Below, piece after piece: positions 16,875 through 26,314 of a DNA stretch of 56,126 nucleotides (the first letter of the stretch is position 1; every line of letters starts with the position of its first letter). This stretch comes from Paenirhodobacter populi. GTDB lineage: Bacteria > Pseudomonadota > Alphaproteobacteria > Rhodobacterales > Rhodobacteraceae. Below the pieces are notes generated by a model. It was not told the DNA's origin and did no database searches. It saw only the letters and a program-made list of their open reading frames with translations. The position numbers and the translations under genes are program-made. The stretch covers positions 1 through 56,126 of the forward strand of contig NZ_SAUZ01000027.1 in assembly GCF_004022215.1 (NCBI RefSeq), written 5' to 3'.

Positions 16875-17723
16875 ATGACCGAGATGAGCGCCCTGAGCGA
16901 ACAAGAACCTCTTTCCGCCGCTGCCCTGCGCGTGAGCCGTCGCTGGACGGATGGGAAGACTGGGGGAACCGCGCTTATCAGCGCGGCGACGCTGCTTGCG
17001 ATCCTGTTGCTGTGGGTGGCGACGACGCATTGGCACTGGACCTCGCCGTTGTTCCTGCCGTCGCCTTCCGAGGTCGCGACGCAGGCCGTTGCCACGGCGC
17101 TGGACGGCTATGCGAACGGCACCTTGCTGGACCATCTTCTGGCAAGTCTGGGTCGGATCGGTCTGGCTTTGACCATCGGCATCGTCCTTGGCGTGCCGGT
17201 CGGGTTGCTGATGGGGCTGAACCGGGTGGCGCGCGGCGTTCTGAGCGTGCCGATCGACATCTACTGGGGGCTGCCGCCGCTGGCCTACCTGCCGTTGCTG
17301 ATCATCTGGCTGGGGATCGGCGAATCTTCTAAAATCCTGTTGCTGAGCCTGTCGGCCTTTGCGCCAATCTGCTTTGCCGCTCAGGCGGGGGTGCGGTCCG
17401 TCCCGCAGGAAAGGATCAACGCGGCGCTGTCCCTTGGGGCCGATACCCGGCAGATATTCTTTACCATCATCCTGCCTTCGGCGCTGCCGGAAATCCTGAC
17501 CGGGCTGCGGATCGCCATCGGCGCCACCCTGTCCACGTTGGTCGCGGCGGAACTTATCGCGGCGCAATCCGGCCTTGGCTATATGATCATGTCGGCCGCG
17601 AATTTCCTGGCGACGGATGTGGTGTTCCTTGGGCTGATCGTGATCGCGGTGATCGCTTTCGGCTTCACCGTGCTGATGCGGTTTCTGGAACGCCGGCTGG
17701 TGCCGTGGAAGGGCAAGCTCTGA
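16875..17723 (+). CDS. tauC: Sulfonate/taurine-type ABC transporter permease
   Basis: A 282-residue membrane protein with about six helices. The cytoplasmic EAA loop reads INAALSLGADTRQIFFTIILP and continues PSALPEILTGLRIAIG, as in the SsuC/TauC family. It starts 16 bp after tauB with GAAGGAG upstream. Together with TauA and TauB it forms a complete importer. Confidence 0.9.
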   Translation: MTEMSALSEQEPLSAAALRVSRRWTDGKTGGTALISAATLLAILLLWVATTHWHWTSPLFLPSPSEVATQAVATALDGYANGTLLDHLLASLGRIGLALTIGIVLGVPVGLLMGLNRVARGVLSVPIDIYWGLPPLAYLPLLIIWLGIGESSKILLLSLSAFAPICFAAQAGVRSVPQERINAALSLGADTRQIFFTIILPSALPEILTGLRIAIGATLSTLVAAELIAAQSGLGYMIMSAANFLATDVVFLGLIVIAVIAFGFTVLMRFLERRLVPWKGKL

Positions 17724-17802
17724 TCGGACCGCACAAAGAATGGCTCTGGAGGAGCGGCTCCGGCTGGCATGACCCGACAAAATTATATGGAGGGATACAG
17801 AA

Positions 17803-18675
17803 ATGACTCATCCGATCAATGGCATAGACCATGCTTATCTGCTTGTGCACGACCTCGATGCCAGCGCCGAGCAGTTTCGCCGGCTGGGGTTCACCCTGTC
17901 GCCCAGAGGGTTGCACAGCCCGGAAAAAGGTACCGGGAACCATACCATCGTCTTCAGGGACGATTATCTTGAACTTTTGGGGATTGTGGCGCCGACTCCG
18001 CTGAACGACGCGCAACGACAGCTTCTGGCGTCGGAAGGCGAGGGGCTGCGGGCGATTGCCAATCGTCCCGCGGAAGGGGCGGATGCGGCGCGGCAGCCGC
18101 TTGCGGAGCGCGGCTTCACCACATCGGATGTCAGCGCCTTTTCCCGTCCGGTTCCCTTGCCGGGCGGCGGTGAGACGCCCGCCAGCTTTCGCACCCTGTC
18201 ACTGGCACCGGGCAGCGCGCCTTTGGGTCACTTCTTTCTGTGCGAACATCTGACGCCGGAAGCCGTCTGGCGTGATGAACTGCGAATCCATGCCAACGGG
18301 GCGCGTGCGTTGTCCGCCGTTGTCGGGGTTGCCGAAGATCCGCAGGCGGCGTCGCAGGCCTATGCGCGGCTCTATGCCGAGGGGAAGGCCACCGCTATCG
18401 GGGACGGATACCGGATCGAAACCGGGATCGCGGGCGGCAAGCCTTCGGCTGCGGTAGAGATCCTGTCTCCCGATAGGGCGGCCGCGCTTTACGGCGATCG
18501 GATCGGGCAGACGCCCCGGACGGGCTATGCCGCCCTGCGCCTGCTGGTGGATGATCTGGCACAGACCGCAGAGGCCCTGCGTACCGGTGACGTCAGCTTT
18601 GACGAGACGCCGCGCGGGCTGCAGGTGTCGCCCGGGCAGGCGGCGGGCGTGATCCTGGAATTCGTTTCGGCATAG
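17803..18675 (+). CDS. VOC-superfamily (glyoxalase-like) protein
   Basis: A 290-residue protein starting INGIDHAYLLVHDLDASAEQ, the first beta-alpha-beta-beta-beta module of the glyoxalase/VOC fold with a candidate metal His in DHAYL. A second module spans about 150-285 (HFFLCEHLTPEAVW, then ARLYAEG). It fits the Glyoxalase_3-type family, which includes dioxygenase-like and isomerase-like proteins. The substrate is unknown. Its position between a sulfonate-type transporter and a flavin monooxygenase suggests a role in degrading the imported compound. GGAGGG precedes the start. Confidence 0.75.
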   Translation: MTHPINGIDHAYLLVHDLDASAEQFRRLGFTLSPRGLHSPEKGTGNHTIVFRDDYLELLGIVAPTPLNDAQRQLLASEGEGLRAIANRPAEGADAARQPLAERGFTTSDVSAFSRPVPLPGGGETPASFRTLSLAPGSAPLGHFFLCEHLTPEAVWRDELRIHANGARALSAVVGVAEDPQAASQAYARLYAEGKATAIGDGYRIETGIAGGKPSAAVEILSPDRAAALYGDRIGQTPRTGYAALRLLVDDLAQTAEALRTGDVSFDETPRGLQVSPGQAAGVILEFVSA

Positions 18676-18744
18676 GGGCGACAGACCGGCGATCCAGAGA
18701 GAAATATCCTCCGAAGTTTGGATGCGGTGATGGAATTCAACTAT

Positions 18745-18782
18745 TTATCGGGAAATATCGCCAATGGCCCTCTATCGATAAA
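18745..18782. promoter_or_regulatory. Inverted repeat and TTATCGGGAAAT motif upstream of the monooxygenase
   Basis: TTATCGGGAAAT at 18745 repeats the motif found before tauB (16053). The surrounding ATTTATCG (18743-18750) and CGATAAAT are an 8 bp inverted repeat about 26 bp apart. This may be an operator for the sulfur-related genes; the regulator is unknown. Confidence 0.35.
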
Positions 18783-18885
18783 TCCCGACGGAACCGATAC
18801 CAATACTCCAACGGTCGCGGCAGCGTAAACCGTAGGCCTCGGTGGTCACAGGCCGTTGCAAATCGCACAAACCAGAGGATTCCCG

Positions 18886-19929
18886 ATGGCTACCAGGCAG
18901 ATCGGTTTCTTTACACGCCTTTTGGACGATGTTCCGGCGGCGGAACGTTACAGGCTGGCTCTTGCGCAGATCCGCGCGGCAGAGGCGGCGGGCTTTCACA
19001 CGGCCTGGGTTGCGCAGCACCATTTCCATGGCGATGAGGGCGGGTTGCCCTCGCCGTTTCCGTTCCTGTCATATGTGGCGGCCCAGACCTCAGCGATCCG
19101 GCTGGCGACCGGGGTGGTGACCCTGACGATGGAGGATCCGATCCGCGTGGCGGAGGATGCGGTGGTGACGGATATCCTGTCGGGCGGGCGGCTCGAGGTC
19201 GGTTTCGGGTCCGGGGGAACGGCGCAATCCTATACCGCTTTCGGGCAGAGCTACGACGATCGCCACAGGGTCTTTGCGCAAAATCTGAGCGTTATCAAGG
19301 CTGTCTGGGCAGGCGCCGAACTGCCCGGGGGGAACCGGCTTTGGCCCACGGCGGGTGGGCTTGCCGACCGTAGCTGGCAGGCGACTTTTTCGCCGGGCGG
19401 TGCCGCGCGCGCGGGGCGGGATGGCGACGGCCTTTTGCTGTCGCGCACCCAGCCCCGGCCAAAGGACCGCCCCGACGCCACCCTTGCGGAAATTCAGCTT
19501 CCGGTCGTCGAGGCCTATCTTGCGGCCTTGCCGACGGGCCGGGCGCCGCGCATTCTGGCCTCGCGGTCGGTTTTCGTGGCCGATGACCGGGACGAGGCGC
19601 GCCGGTTCGCCCGGATCGGCCTGTCGCGGCAGGCGGCGAAATTCCGGGAAAGCGGCCACACCATAGATGAAACCAGCCTCGATACGCTGATCCGGACCTT
19701 CGATGTACATGTGGGCACACCCGATGAGGTGATCCGGTCCCTGTCGCAGGACCGGACGCTGGAACATGCGACGGAAATCGCCATTCAGGTTCATTCCGTC
19801 GATCCGCCGCACGCGCATATCCTGCGCTCGATCGAGCTTTTCGCCGCCGAGGTCGCGCCGGCGCTTGGCTGGGGCAATCGCGGGGCAGGGGCCGGCAGGC
19901 CGCGCGCCGTGCTGGAAACCATCAGATGA
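18886..19929 (+). CDS. LLM-class flavin monooxygenase (KPN_01858-type)
   Basis: A protein of about 347 residues with the luciferase-like TIM-barrel signature: AAEAAGFHTAWVAQHHF near the N-terminus, RLATGVVTLTMEDPIRVAEDAVVTD and LSGGRLEVGFGSG. It should use reduced FMN from a separate reductase to oxygenate its substrate; relatives cleave C-S bonds of sulfonates. Neighbouring CMD and AhpD-like genes and a KPN_01854-type binding protein are the established partners of this subfamily (TIGR04027 with TIGR04028 to TIGR04030). I chose ATG 18886 (MATRQIGFF); the frame opens at 18856. Confidence 0.85.
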   Translation: MATRQIGFFTRLLDDVPAAERYRLALAQIRAAEAAGFHTAWVAQHHFHGDEGGLPSPFPFLSYVAAQTSAIRLATGVVTLTMEDPIRVAEDAVVTDILSGGRLEVGFGSGGTAQSYTAFGQSYDDRHRVFAQNLSVIKAVWAGAELPGGNRLWPTAGGLADRSWQATFSPGGAARAGRDGDGLLLSRTQPRPKDRPDATLAEIQLPVVEAYLAALPTGRAPRILASRSVFVADDRDEARRFARIGLSRQAAKFRESGHTIDETSLDTLIRTFDVHVGTPDEVIRSLSQDRTLEHATEIAIQVHSVDPPHAHILRSIELFAAEVAPALGWGNRGAGAGRPRAVLETIR

Positions 19930-20546
19930 CAGGAGCTTCCGTGAGCAACCGAACCCTTATCGAAACGCTGGCGCGCATACCGGAAGGCAGCGCGATCGCC
20001 GGGGCCTATGCCCAAAGATCAGATGCAAGGGCGCAGGCGGAACTGAGCTATCGGCTGTTGCTGTCGCCGCAGGACGAAGGCCCGGTCGGTCTAACCGAAA
20101 GGTATGCCGTCGCGGCCTTCGTCGCGGCACTTTATGGCGAACCCGCGACGCGGGACCATTATGCCGGGCTGCTGCGAGGCGCCGCTCCGGATCTGGCCGA
20201 CGGGATCGCCGCCGAGGCGCGATCGGCGGCGGCATCCGGCCCGTGGGGACATTTTCCCGCCGGTCCCCTTTCCGTCGAGGACCAGCCGGGCACCGGCTGG
20301 GAGGCCACGCCCGAACGTGTGGCGCAATATGGCGCGCGTCTGGCGGCGGCGCTTGCGCACACGCATCTGCTGGTGCTGCATCCGCGCGATTCCAGCCCCG
20401 AGGCGCTGGCCGCGCTTTTGACTGCGGGCTGGGACGAAGACGGGATCGTGGTGCTGTCGCAACTGGTGGCCTTCGTCAGCTTTCAGATCCGGGTCGTTGC
20501 GGGCTTTTCCGCCCTCGTGGCGGCGCGTGCCAAGACCCCGGCGTGA
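19926..20546 (+). CDS. CMD-domain protein (Avi_7170-type)
   Basis: A 206-residue protein of the carboxymuconolactone decarboxylase/AhpD-like superfamily. Its helices include LTERYAVAAFVAALYGEPAT and LTAGWDEDGIVVLSQLVAFV. The redox CxxC of AhpD is absent, so a structural or non-redox role is likely. It overlaps the monooxygenase stop by 4 bp (ATGA), and the AhpD-like gene follows directly. In this family the two CMD-like proteins always travel together with the flavin monooxygenase; no reaction has been assigned. Confidence 0.8.
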   Translation: MTGASVSNRTLIETLARIPEGSAIAGAYAQRSDARAQAELSYRLLLSPQDEGPVGLTERYAVAAFVAALYGEPATRDHYAGLLRGAAPDLADGIAAEARSAAASGPWGHFPAGPLSVEDQPGTGWEATPERVAQYGARLAAALAHTHLLVLHPRDSSPEALAALLTAGWDEDGIVVLSQLVAFVSFQIRVVAGFSALVAARAKTPA

Positions 20547-20556
20547 GGAGAGACCA

Positions 20557-21150
20557 ATGGGACAGATCATCACCTATCCGGACAATCACGAACCCGACCG
20601 TTTCACCACGGCGCAGCTTGACTGGCTGCCGTGGATCGCGCCGCTGGACGAAGCGGCGCTGACCGACAGGCACTATGAGGGGCTGGTGGACAGGTCACGG
20701 TCGAAATCCGCCTATTTCCGGCTGCTTGCACGCGATCCGGAGGTGCTTGGCGCGCGGACGCGGACCGACAAGGACATCTTCTATTCCAAGGGCGGGCTGC
20801 CCCGCGCGGAACGCGAACTGGCCGCCGCCGCGGTGTCGCGGCTGAATGGCTGTATCTACTGCGCCTCGGTTCACGCGCGCTTTTCGATCCAGTTTTCCAA
20901 GGACGACGGCGATGTGACGCGGCTTCTGGAACGGGGCACCGATGCGGTGGACAAGGGGCGCAATGGCGCCGTCGTGCGCACGGCGGTCGCGCTGACGCGC
21001 AGTCCGGCGCAGTTCGGTGAAGCCGATATTGCGGCGCTGGACGACGCGGGATTCAAGGATGATGAAATCGTCGATCTGATTCAGGCTGCGGCCTTCTTCA
21101 ACTGGGCGAACCGGCTGATGCTGTCCCTTGGGGAGCCGCAGGAAAGCTGA
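20557..21150 (+). CDS. AhpD-like alkylhydroperoxidase-domain protein (Avi_7169-type)
   Basis: A 197-residue protein with the complete AhpD active-site pattern: ELAAAAVSRLNGCIYCASVH, in which Glu, CxxC and His are spaced as in AhpD thiol peroxidases. It may remove peroxide released by the flavin monooxygenase or act on the oxidised product. I chose ATG 20557 behind GAGGAGAG; it starts 10 bp after the CMD gene stop. A strong GC-rich hairpin (about 21192-21222) separates it from the binding-protein gene. Confidence 0.85.
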   Translation: MGQIITYPDNHEPDRFTTAQLDWLPWIAPLDEAALTDRHYEGLVDRSRSKSAYFRLLARDPEVLGARTRTDKDIFYSKGGLPRAERELAAAAVSRLNGCIYCASVHARFSIQFSKDDGDVTRLLERGTDAVDKGRNGAVVRTAVALTRSPAQFGEADIAALDDAGFKDDEIVDLIQAAAFFNWANRLMLSLGEPQES

Positions 21151-21242
21151 CCGCATCCCGGTTTTACCAAATGCTTTTCAATCCACGATCCGCCGGCCGG
21201 GCCTGCTGTTAGGCCGGTCGGCTTACCGTACAGGTTCAGAAC

Positions 21243-22829
21243 ATGAAGAAGATCCTCACCAGCCTTTTCCTGTCCGCCGCCGTGGCGTTCGGGACGATCC
21301 CGGCCCATGCCGAGGATGGCGACCTGATCCGCTATGCGATCTGGAGCAATCCGAAGGGCACCTTCCATCCGACACTGTATTTCACAGATTACGACCGGGC
21401 GGTGATCTTTTCGGTCTTCAGCCGTCTGGTGACGCTGGATGAAAAGCAGAACCCACAGCCGTCGCTGGCCGAGTCATGGGACTATTCGGAAGACGGGCGG
21501 ACCCTGACCCTGCATCTGCGCAAGGGGGTGAAATGGCACGATGGCCAGCCCTTCACGGCGGAGGACGTCGCCTATACCTACCAGACCGAGGCCGCGCCGG
21601 ATTTCCCGCGGGACCGCTCGCCGTTTGTCAAATATCTGGAAGGGTTCGAGGATTACAGCGCCGGAAAATCCGACATATTGCCCGGCATCCGTGTCGTCGA
21701 CGACGTGACCGTGGCCTTCACCTTCAAGGCCCCCTATGCGGCGGCCTTTTCCCATTTCGCCGACAAGCCCGTTCTTGCGAAACACATCTGGGACAAGATC
21801 TCGCTGAAAACCTGGAACGAGGCTTCCGAAGCGCTGCGCAATCCGGTCGGGACGGGGCCTTACAAATTCGTCGAATTCAAGCCGGATCAGTATGTCAGGC
21901 TTGAACGGAACGACGATTACTTTGGCGGGCAGCCGCGCACCAAGACCATCATCTTCCGTATTTCCAACACCCAGACCGCGCAAAGCGAGCTGATCAACGG
22001 CGAACTGGATATCGCGGAAATCTCGTCCTGGAACGAACGCGATCTGCAGACCTACCGCGACGCGGGGTTGCGTATCGTCGAGCAGCCGGGGACAAGCGGC
22101 CAGTATCTGCCCTTCGATACCCGCAATCCGAAACTGTCGGACAAGCGTGTGCGGCAGGCGATCATACATGCGATCAATCGTCAGGCCATCGTCGACCGGC
22201 TGCTGTTCGGTCACGGGGCGATCTTCAACACGAACGCCCATCCCGACAGCCCCTATTACCCGGCCGATCTGGACCCCTATGCCTACGATCCGCAAAAGGC
22301 GCGGGAACTGCTGGCCGAGGCGGGCTGGAAGGACAGCGACGGCGATGGCATCCTTGACCGGGACGGGCAGAAATTCGTCTTCACGCTGAACTATCCGACG
22401 GGCAACCGCACGCGGGAACTGTCGGCGCCGATCATCCAGCAGAACCTGAAAGCCGTGGGGATCGAGACGGAGCTCGTCTCCGCCGATTTCAACACCACGC
22501 TGGCCATCCTGCAAGATCCGGAGTGCAGCTTTGACGGGGTGCTGATGGGGGGAACCTTCCGGCCGGGCATCTACGACAACAACTTCTGGTGGGAAAGGTT
22601 CACCTCCCCCGACCTGACCGGCTATGCCGATGCATTCAACTCCAGCGTCGATCCCGGGGTTCTGCGCGAGAATATCGGCGCCTGGCTGAAGGGGGTGAAT
22701 GACGAGGCGATACGTGTCTGGCTGTACATCCCGAACCAGGGATATGTGCTCGGTCCGAAGGTGACGGATTATCAGAGCCATCCCTACGAACCCTTCGCCG
22801 GGATCCAAAACTGGGCGGTCAGCCGCTGA
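21243..22829 (+). CDS. Oligopeptide-type ABC substrate-binding protein (family 5)
   Basis: A 528-residue periplasmic protein with a signal peptide (1-23, IPAHA). Family-5 (DppA/OppA/NikA) hallmarks are LAESWDYSEDGRTLTLHLRK, GVKWHDGQPFTAEDVAYTY and KRVRQAIIHAINRQAIVDRL-like VRQAIIHAINRQ. It binds a peptide or peptide-like ligand, possibly a thioether or metal chelate. It begins the first of two complete oligopeptide-type ABC systems (21243-27953), which also carries a peptidase gene. Confidence 0.9.
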   Translation: MKKILTSLFLSAAVAFGTIPAHAEDGDLIRYAIWSNPKGTFHPTLYFTDYDRAVIFSVFSRLVTLDEKQNPQPSLAESWDYSEDGRTLTLHLRKGVKWHDGQPFTAEDVAYTYQTEAAPDFPRDRSPFVKYLEGFEDYSAGKSDILPGIRVVDDVTVAFTFKAPYAAAFSHFADKPVLAKHIWDKISLKTWNEASEALRNPVGTGPYKFVEFKPDQYVRLERNDDYFGGQPRTKTIIFRISNTQTAQSELINGELDIAEISSWNERDLQTYRDAGLRIVEQPGTSGQYLPFDTRNPKLSDKRVRQAIIHAINRQAIVDRLLFGHGAIFNTNAHPDSPYYPADLDPYAYDPQKARELLAEAGWKDSDGDGILDRDGQKFVFTLNYPTGNRTRELSAPIIQQNLKAVGIETELVSADFNTTLAILQDPECSFDGVLMGGTFRPGIYDNNFWWERFTSPDLTGYADAFNSSVDPGVLRENIGAWLKGVNDEAIRVWLYIPNQGYVLGPKVTDYQSHPYEPFAGIQNWAVSR

Positions 22830-22837
22830 ATCTCCGC

Positions 22838-22866
22838 GCGCCTTCCGGGCCGGTCTCGGAAGGCGC
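22838..22866 (+). other. Hairpin between first binding protein and its permease
   Basis: GCGCCTTCC pairs perfectly with GGAAGGCGC around an 11 base loop, directly after the binding-protein stop. It is the same placement as the hairpin after tauA and probably favours higher expression of the binding protein. Confidence 0.5.
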
Positions 22867-22882
22867 CACCAACAGGTGTGGA

Positions 22883-23848
22883 ATGCTGCGTCATCTGCTA
22901 CGACGAGTCCTGATCGCGATCCCGGTGCTGTTCGGGATTTCTCTGGTCGTGTACCTTCTGGTCAACCTTCAGCCGGGCGACCCCTTTGTCGGCATGGTCG
23001 GGCCGGAAACGACGCCCGCGGAAAAGGCCGAGCTGTTGCGGCGCTATGGGTATGACGATCCACTGGTCGTGCAGTATCTGCGCTGGCTGACGCGCGCGCT
23101 TGCGGGGGATCTGGGCTATTCGCTGCAACAGGGGCGCCCGGTCACGGCGCTGATCGGCGAACGGCTGGGCAATACCGGGCTTCTCGCGGGGGCGGCGCTT
23201 GTCCTGACGCTGGTGGTGGCGCTGCCGCTTGGGTTGTTTGTCGGGCTGCGGCGCAACGGCGGGGTGGATCTGGCAGTTTCGGTGCTGTCCTTCGTGCTTG
23301 TGTCCGTGCCTGCGTTCTTTCTGTCCATGTTGCTCATCAAGGTCTTCGCGGTCGATCTGCGCCTGTTGCCGACGGCCGGGGTGACGACTATCGGTGCCGA
23401 TTATCACGGGTTTGCGCATCTGCGCGATGTCGCATTGCATCTGGTGCTGCCCGCGTCGGTTCTGGCCCTTGGCAACATCGCGGTGCTGAACCGCTACTTG
23501 CGGGCCTCGGTCAGCGAACTGGTCGATCAGGATTTTATCCGGGCGCTTTTCGGGCGCGGCATTCCGCGGCGCAGGGTGATTGCGCCGCATCTGCTGCGCA
23601 ATGCCGCGCGGCCGCTGATCACCATCGTCAGTCTGGAAATTCCCGCGCTGCTGTCCTCGGCGCTGCTGACGGAGACGATCTTCAACTGGCCCGGCATCGG
23701 CAGGCTGAGCTTCGAGGCCGTGCAGGGCCGCGATTATCCCCTGCTGATGGGCATCGTGTTGTTTCTGGCGGTGGTCACGCTGGCATGCAACCTGCTGGCG
23801 GATGTCCTTTACGCGCTGGTGGATCCTCGGGTGAGGCTGGCGCCATGA
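22883..23848 (+). CDS. Oligopeptide-type ABC permease (DppB-like)
   Basis: A 321-residue membrane protein with about six helices. It starts LLRRVLIAIPVLFGISLVVY followed by LQPGDPF, the usual DppB N-terminus. The EAA loop is near VDQDFIRALFGRGIPRRRVI and the C-terminus has AVQGRDYPLLMGIVLF. It pairs with the permease at 23845 (ATGA overlap). Confidence 0.9.
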   Translation: MLRHLLRRVLIAIPVLFGISLVVYLLVNLQPGDPFVGMVGPETTPAEKAELLRRYGYDDPLVVQYLRWLTRALAGDLGYSLQQGRPVTALIGERLGNTGLLAGAALVLTLVVALPLGLFVGLRRNGGVDLAVSVLSFVLVSVPAFFLSMLLIKVFAVDLRLLPTAGVTTIGADYHGFAHLRDVALHLVLPASVLALGNIAVLNRYLRASVSELVDQDFIRALFGRGIPRRRVIAPHLLRNAARPLITIVSLEIPALLSSALLTETIFNWPGIGRLSFEAVQGRDYPLLMGIVLFLAVVTLACNLLADVLYALVDPRVRLAP

Positions 23849-24792
23849 CCGAAACCCTTTCCCATTCGACCGGGCCGCGGGCCGCGGGCGGATCGTTGCG
23901 GCGCCTGCTTCAGGACCCGTTCTTCGTGATCGGCGCGGCGGGTCTGTCCGTGCTGCTGCTGCTGACGCTTCTGGCCCCGTGGATCGCGCCTTTCTCGCCG
24001 GACGAAGGGGACCTCTTTTCCATCGAGGCGCCCCCCGGGGACGGGCATCTGCTGGGCACCGACGAAATCGGCCGCGACGTGTTTTCGCGCCTGCTGTACG
24101 GTGGGCAGGTGTCGGTGCTTATCGGCCTGTCGGCGGTGGCCGTGCAACTGGTCATCGGGATCAGTCTGGGGGCGATCGCCGGCTATTTCGGCGGTCTTGC
24201 CGATGCGATCGTGATGCGGCTGACGGAAATCGTCATGTGCTTTCCCTTTTATGCCATTGCCATCACCCTTGCCGCGATCTTCGGCGCGAGCGTCTGGAAC
24301 GTCATCCTGATTATCGGCATCCTGCACTGGACGGGGCTGGCGCGGCTGGTGCGCGGCGAATTCCTGTCCCTGCGCGAACGCGATTTCGTGCGTGCCGCAC
24401 GCAGCATCGGCGTTTCCCGGACACGCATCATCTTTCGCCATCTGTTGCGCAACGCGAGCGGGCCGATCCTTGTCTATGCCACGCTGGCGGTGGCGAATGG
24501 CATTCTGGCCGAAGCCGCGCTGAGCTTTCTGGGCCTTGGCGTGCGCCAGCCGCAGGCGTCATGGGGCAACATGCTGTCGGCGGCGCAAAGCATGCGGGTG
24601 CTGAGCTATCAGTGGTGGCTCTGGATCCCGCCTGGCGCAGCCATCGTTCTGATGGTGCTGTCGATCAATTTTCTGGGCGAGGCTTTTCAGCGCGTCCTGA
24701 ACCGCCGGCCTGCCGCGCCAGTGGCGGACCTGGTGTCGCGCCGCGGATGGCGCGCACGGCTTCCTGTTACGAAAGGATCGGAAAATGGCTGA
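23845..24792 (+). CDS. Oligopeptide-type ABC permease (DppC-like)
   Basis: A 315-residue permease with an N-terminal OppC-type extension, then APWIAPFSPDEGD and HLLGTDEIGRDVFSRLLYGG. The EAA loop is ERDFVRAARSIGVSRTRIIF and the C-terminus reads AEAALSFLGLGVRQPQASWG. I chose ATG 23845, overlapping the previous stop. The stop overlaps the peptidase start at 24785 by 8 bp, so the cluster is translationally coupled. Confidence 0.9.
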   Translation: MTETLSHSTGPRAAGGSLRRLLQDPFFVIGAAGLSVLLLLTLLAPWIAPFSPDEGDLFSIEAPPGDGHLLGTDEIGRDVFSRLLYGGQVSVLIGLSAVAVQLVIGISLGAIAGYFGGLADAIVMRLTEIVMCFPFYAIAITLAAIFGASVWNVILIIGILHWTGLARLVRGEFLSLRERDFVRAARSIGVSRTRIIFRHLLRNASGPILVYATLAVANGILAEAALSFLGLGVRQPQASWGNMLSAAQSMRVLSYQWWLWIPPGAAIVLMVLSINFLGEAFQRVLNRRPAAPVADLVSRRGWRARLPVTKGSENG

Positions 24793-26314
24793 TAATCTTG
24801 CTGCGTCGTATGTTCCGAAAGAACTGACTGCCGCCGAGCAGGACCTGTTCACCCGCGCAGGCGCCTGGTTCGAGGATCACAGGGCCGAGTTCGTCGCGGA
24901 TCTGCTTGCCTGGGTGGCGGTTCCCAGCGTCAGCGAGGCATCGCAGGCGCAACCCGGCAAACCTTTCGGGCCGGAGGTCGCCCGTATCTTCGATCTGGTT
25001 ACCGCCCGCGCGCGGGAACTGGGCTTTCGCACCGAAACGCATGACGGCTACGCAATTTCGGTTCTGTGGGGGGATGCGCTGGAGGAAATCGGGCTGGTGT
25101 CGCATCTGGATGTGGTGCCTGCCGGAGAAAACTGGACCTTCGAACCCTATGCCCCCTTTGAGCGCGACGGGTTCGTGGTCGGGCGCGGGGCATCCGACAA
25201 CAAGGGACCGGCGCTTGTCGATCTTTATCTGCTGCGCGCGCTGCGCGACCTTGGCCTCCGGCCCCGGCGTACGATCCGCATCGTCTATGGTGGCGCCGAG
25301 GAAACCGGGATGGAGGATATGGAACATTACGCCCGGCATTACCCGATCCCGGAAGTGTCGATCATCTCGGATGGCGGCTTCCCGGTGAACTATGCGCAGA
25401 AGGGCGGGTTGAACCTGTCCCTGCATGTGCCCGCGGGGCCGGTGCTGTCGGGGTTCCGCGCCGGTGTGGCGGAGAATGCGGTGCCGGCCACGGCGGCGAT
25501 CAGGCTGCCGCAGGCCTATGAAACCGTGCGTCAGGCGCTGGCGCAACTGCCAGCCGATCTGGCCGCCGTGCTGAGCGTCGCCGAGGCCGATGGCGCCACG
25601 GTGCTGACGGCCAGGGGACAATCCGGCCACGCGGCCTTTCCCGAGAATACCCGCAATGCGATCCCGCTTTTGCTGCGCGCGCTGATCGGAGCGGGGCTGG
25701 TCGAAGGCCGGGATCTGCAGGCGGCGCAGGTGGTGGCGGGCATTCTCGCCGATCCCTGGGGCGAGGGGGCTGGCACCGCGCGCGAGGATGAAACCACCGG
25801 CCGCCTGACGCAGAATGGCGGGATCGTGGTTCCGGCGGACGACGGCTTTGATCTGTCGATCGATATCCGCTACCCGATCTCGGCCGATGCGGCGGAGCTT
25901 GAGGAGGTTCTGGCGCAGGCGATCCGCCCCGTCGGCGGCAGCGTCCGCGTGACGCGCCATGCCGCGCCCATGCACATCGACCGCGACAGCGATCTGGTGC
26001 GGCTGTTGCAGGACACTTTCGATACGCTGGCCCAGACGAAGACCGAGCCTTTCGCCATGGGCGGCGGCACTCATGCGCGGGTCTTTCCCAAATCGGTGAC
26101 CTTTGGCCCCGGGTTCGGGCGCAATCCGGATCTGTTGTTCCGGGGCGAAAGCGTGACGGTGCATCCCGCCTTCGTGCCCGAAAGGCATGGCGCGGCGCAT
26201 GGCCCCGATGAATTCGTGTCGCTCGAAAATCTGAAACGTGCGCTTGGGGTCTATGCGGTCACCTTGCCGCGTCTGGACGACTGGCTGGACAGGGGATCGC
26301 GCAGTCATGCCTGA
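24785..26314 (+). CDS. M20-family metallopeptidase (PepV/Sapep-like dipeptidase)
   Basis: A 509-residue zinc peptidase. Ligand motifs are visible in order: GLVSHLDVVPAG (first His and Asp), GRGASDNKGPA (bridging Asp), YGGAEETGMEDM (catalytic Glu and metal Glu), IISDGGFPV and ERHGAAHGPDEFV (last His). An insertion of about 170 residues carries the lid domain with GQSGHAAFPENTRNAIPLLL. It probably hydrolyses the imported dipeptide or an N-acyl/amide conjugate in the cytoplasm. It lies within the ABC operon, between permease and ATPase genes, so its substrate should be the transported one. Confidence 0.85.
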   Translation: MADNLAASYVPKELTAAEQDLFTRAGAWFEDHRAEFVADLLAWVAVPSVSEASQAQPGKPFGPEVARIFDLVTARARELGFRTETHDGYAISVLWGDALEEIGLVSHLDVVPAGENWTFEPYAPFERDGFVVGRGASDNKGPALVDLYLLRALRDLGLRPRRTIRIVYGGAEETGMEDMEHYARHYPIPEVSIISDGGFPVNYAQKGGLNLSLHVPAGPVLSGFRAGVAENAVPATAAIRLPQAYETVRQALAQLPADLAAVLSVAEADGATVLTARGQSGHAAFPENTRNAIPLLLRALIGAGLVEGRDLQAAQVVAGILADPWGEGAGTAREDETTGRLTQNGGIVVPADDGFDLSIDIRYPISADAAELEEVLAQAIRPVGGSVRVTRHAAPMHIDRDSDLVRLLQDTFDTLAQTKTEPFAMGGGTHARVFPKSVTFGPGFGRNPDLLFRGESVTVHPAFVPERHGAAHGPDEFVSLENLKRALGVYAVTLPRLDDWLDRGSRSHA

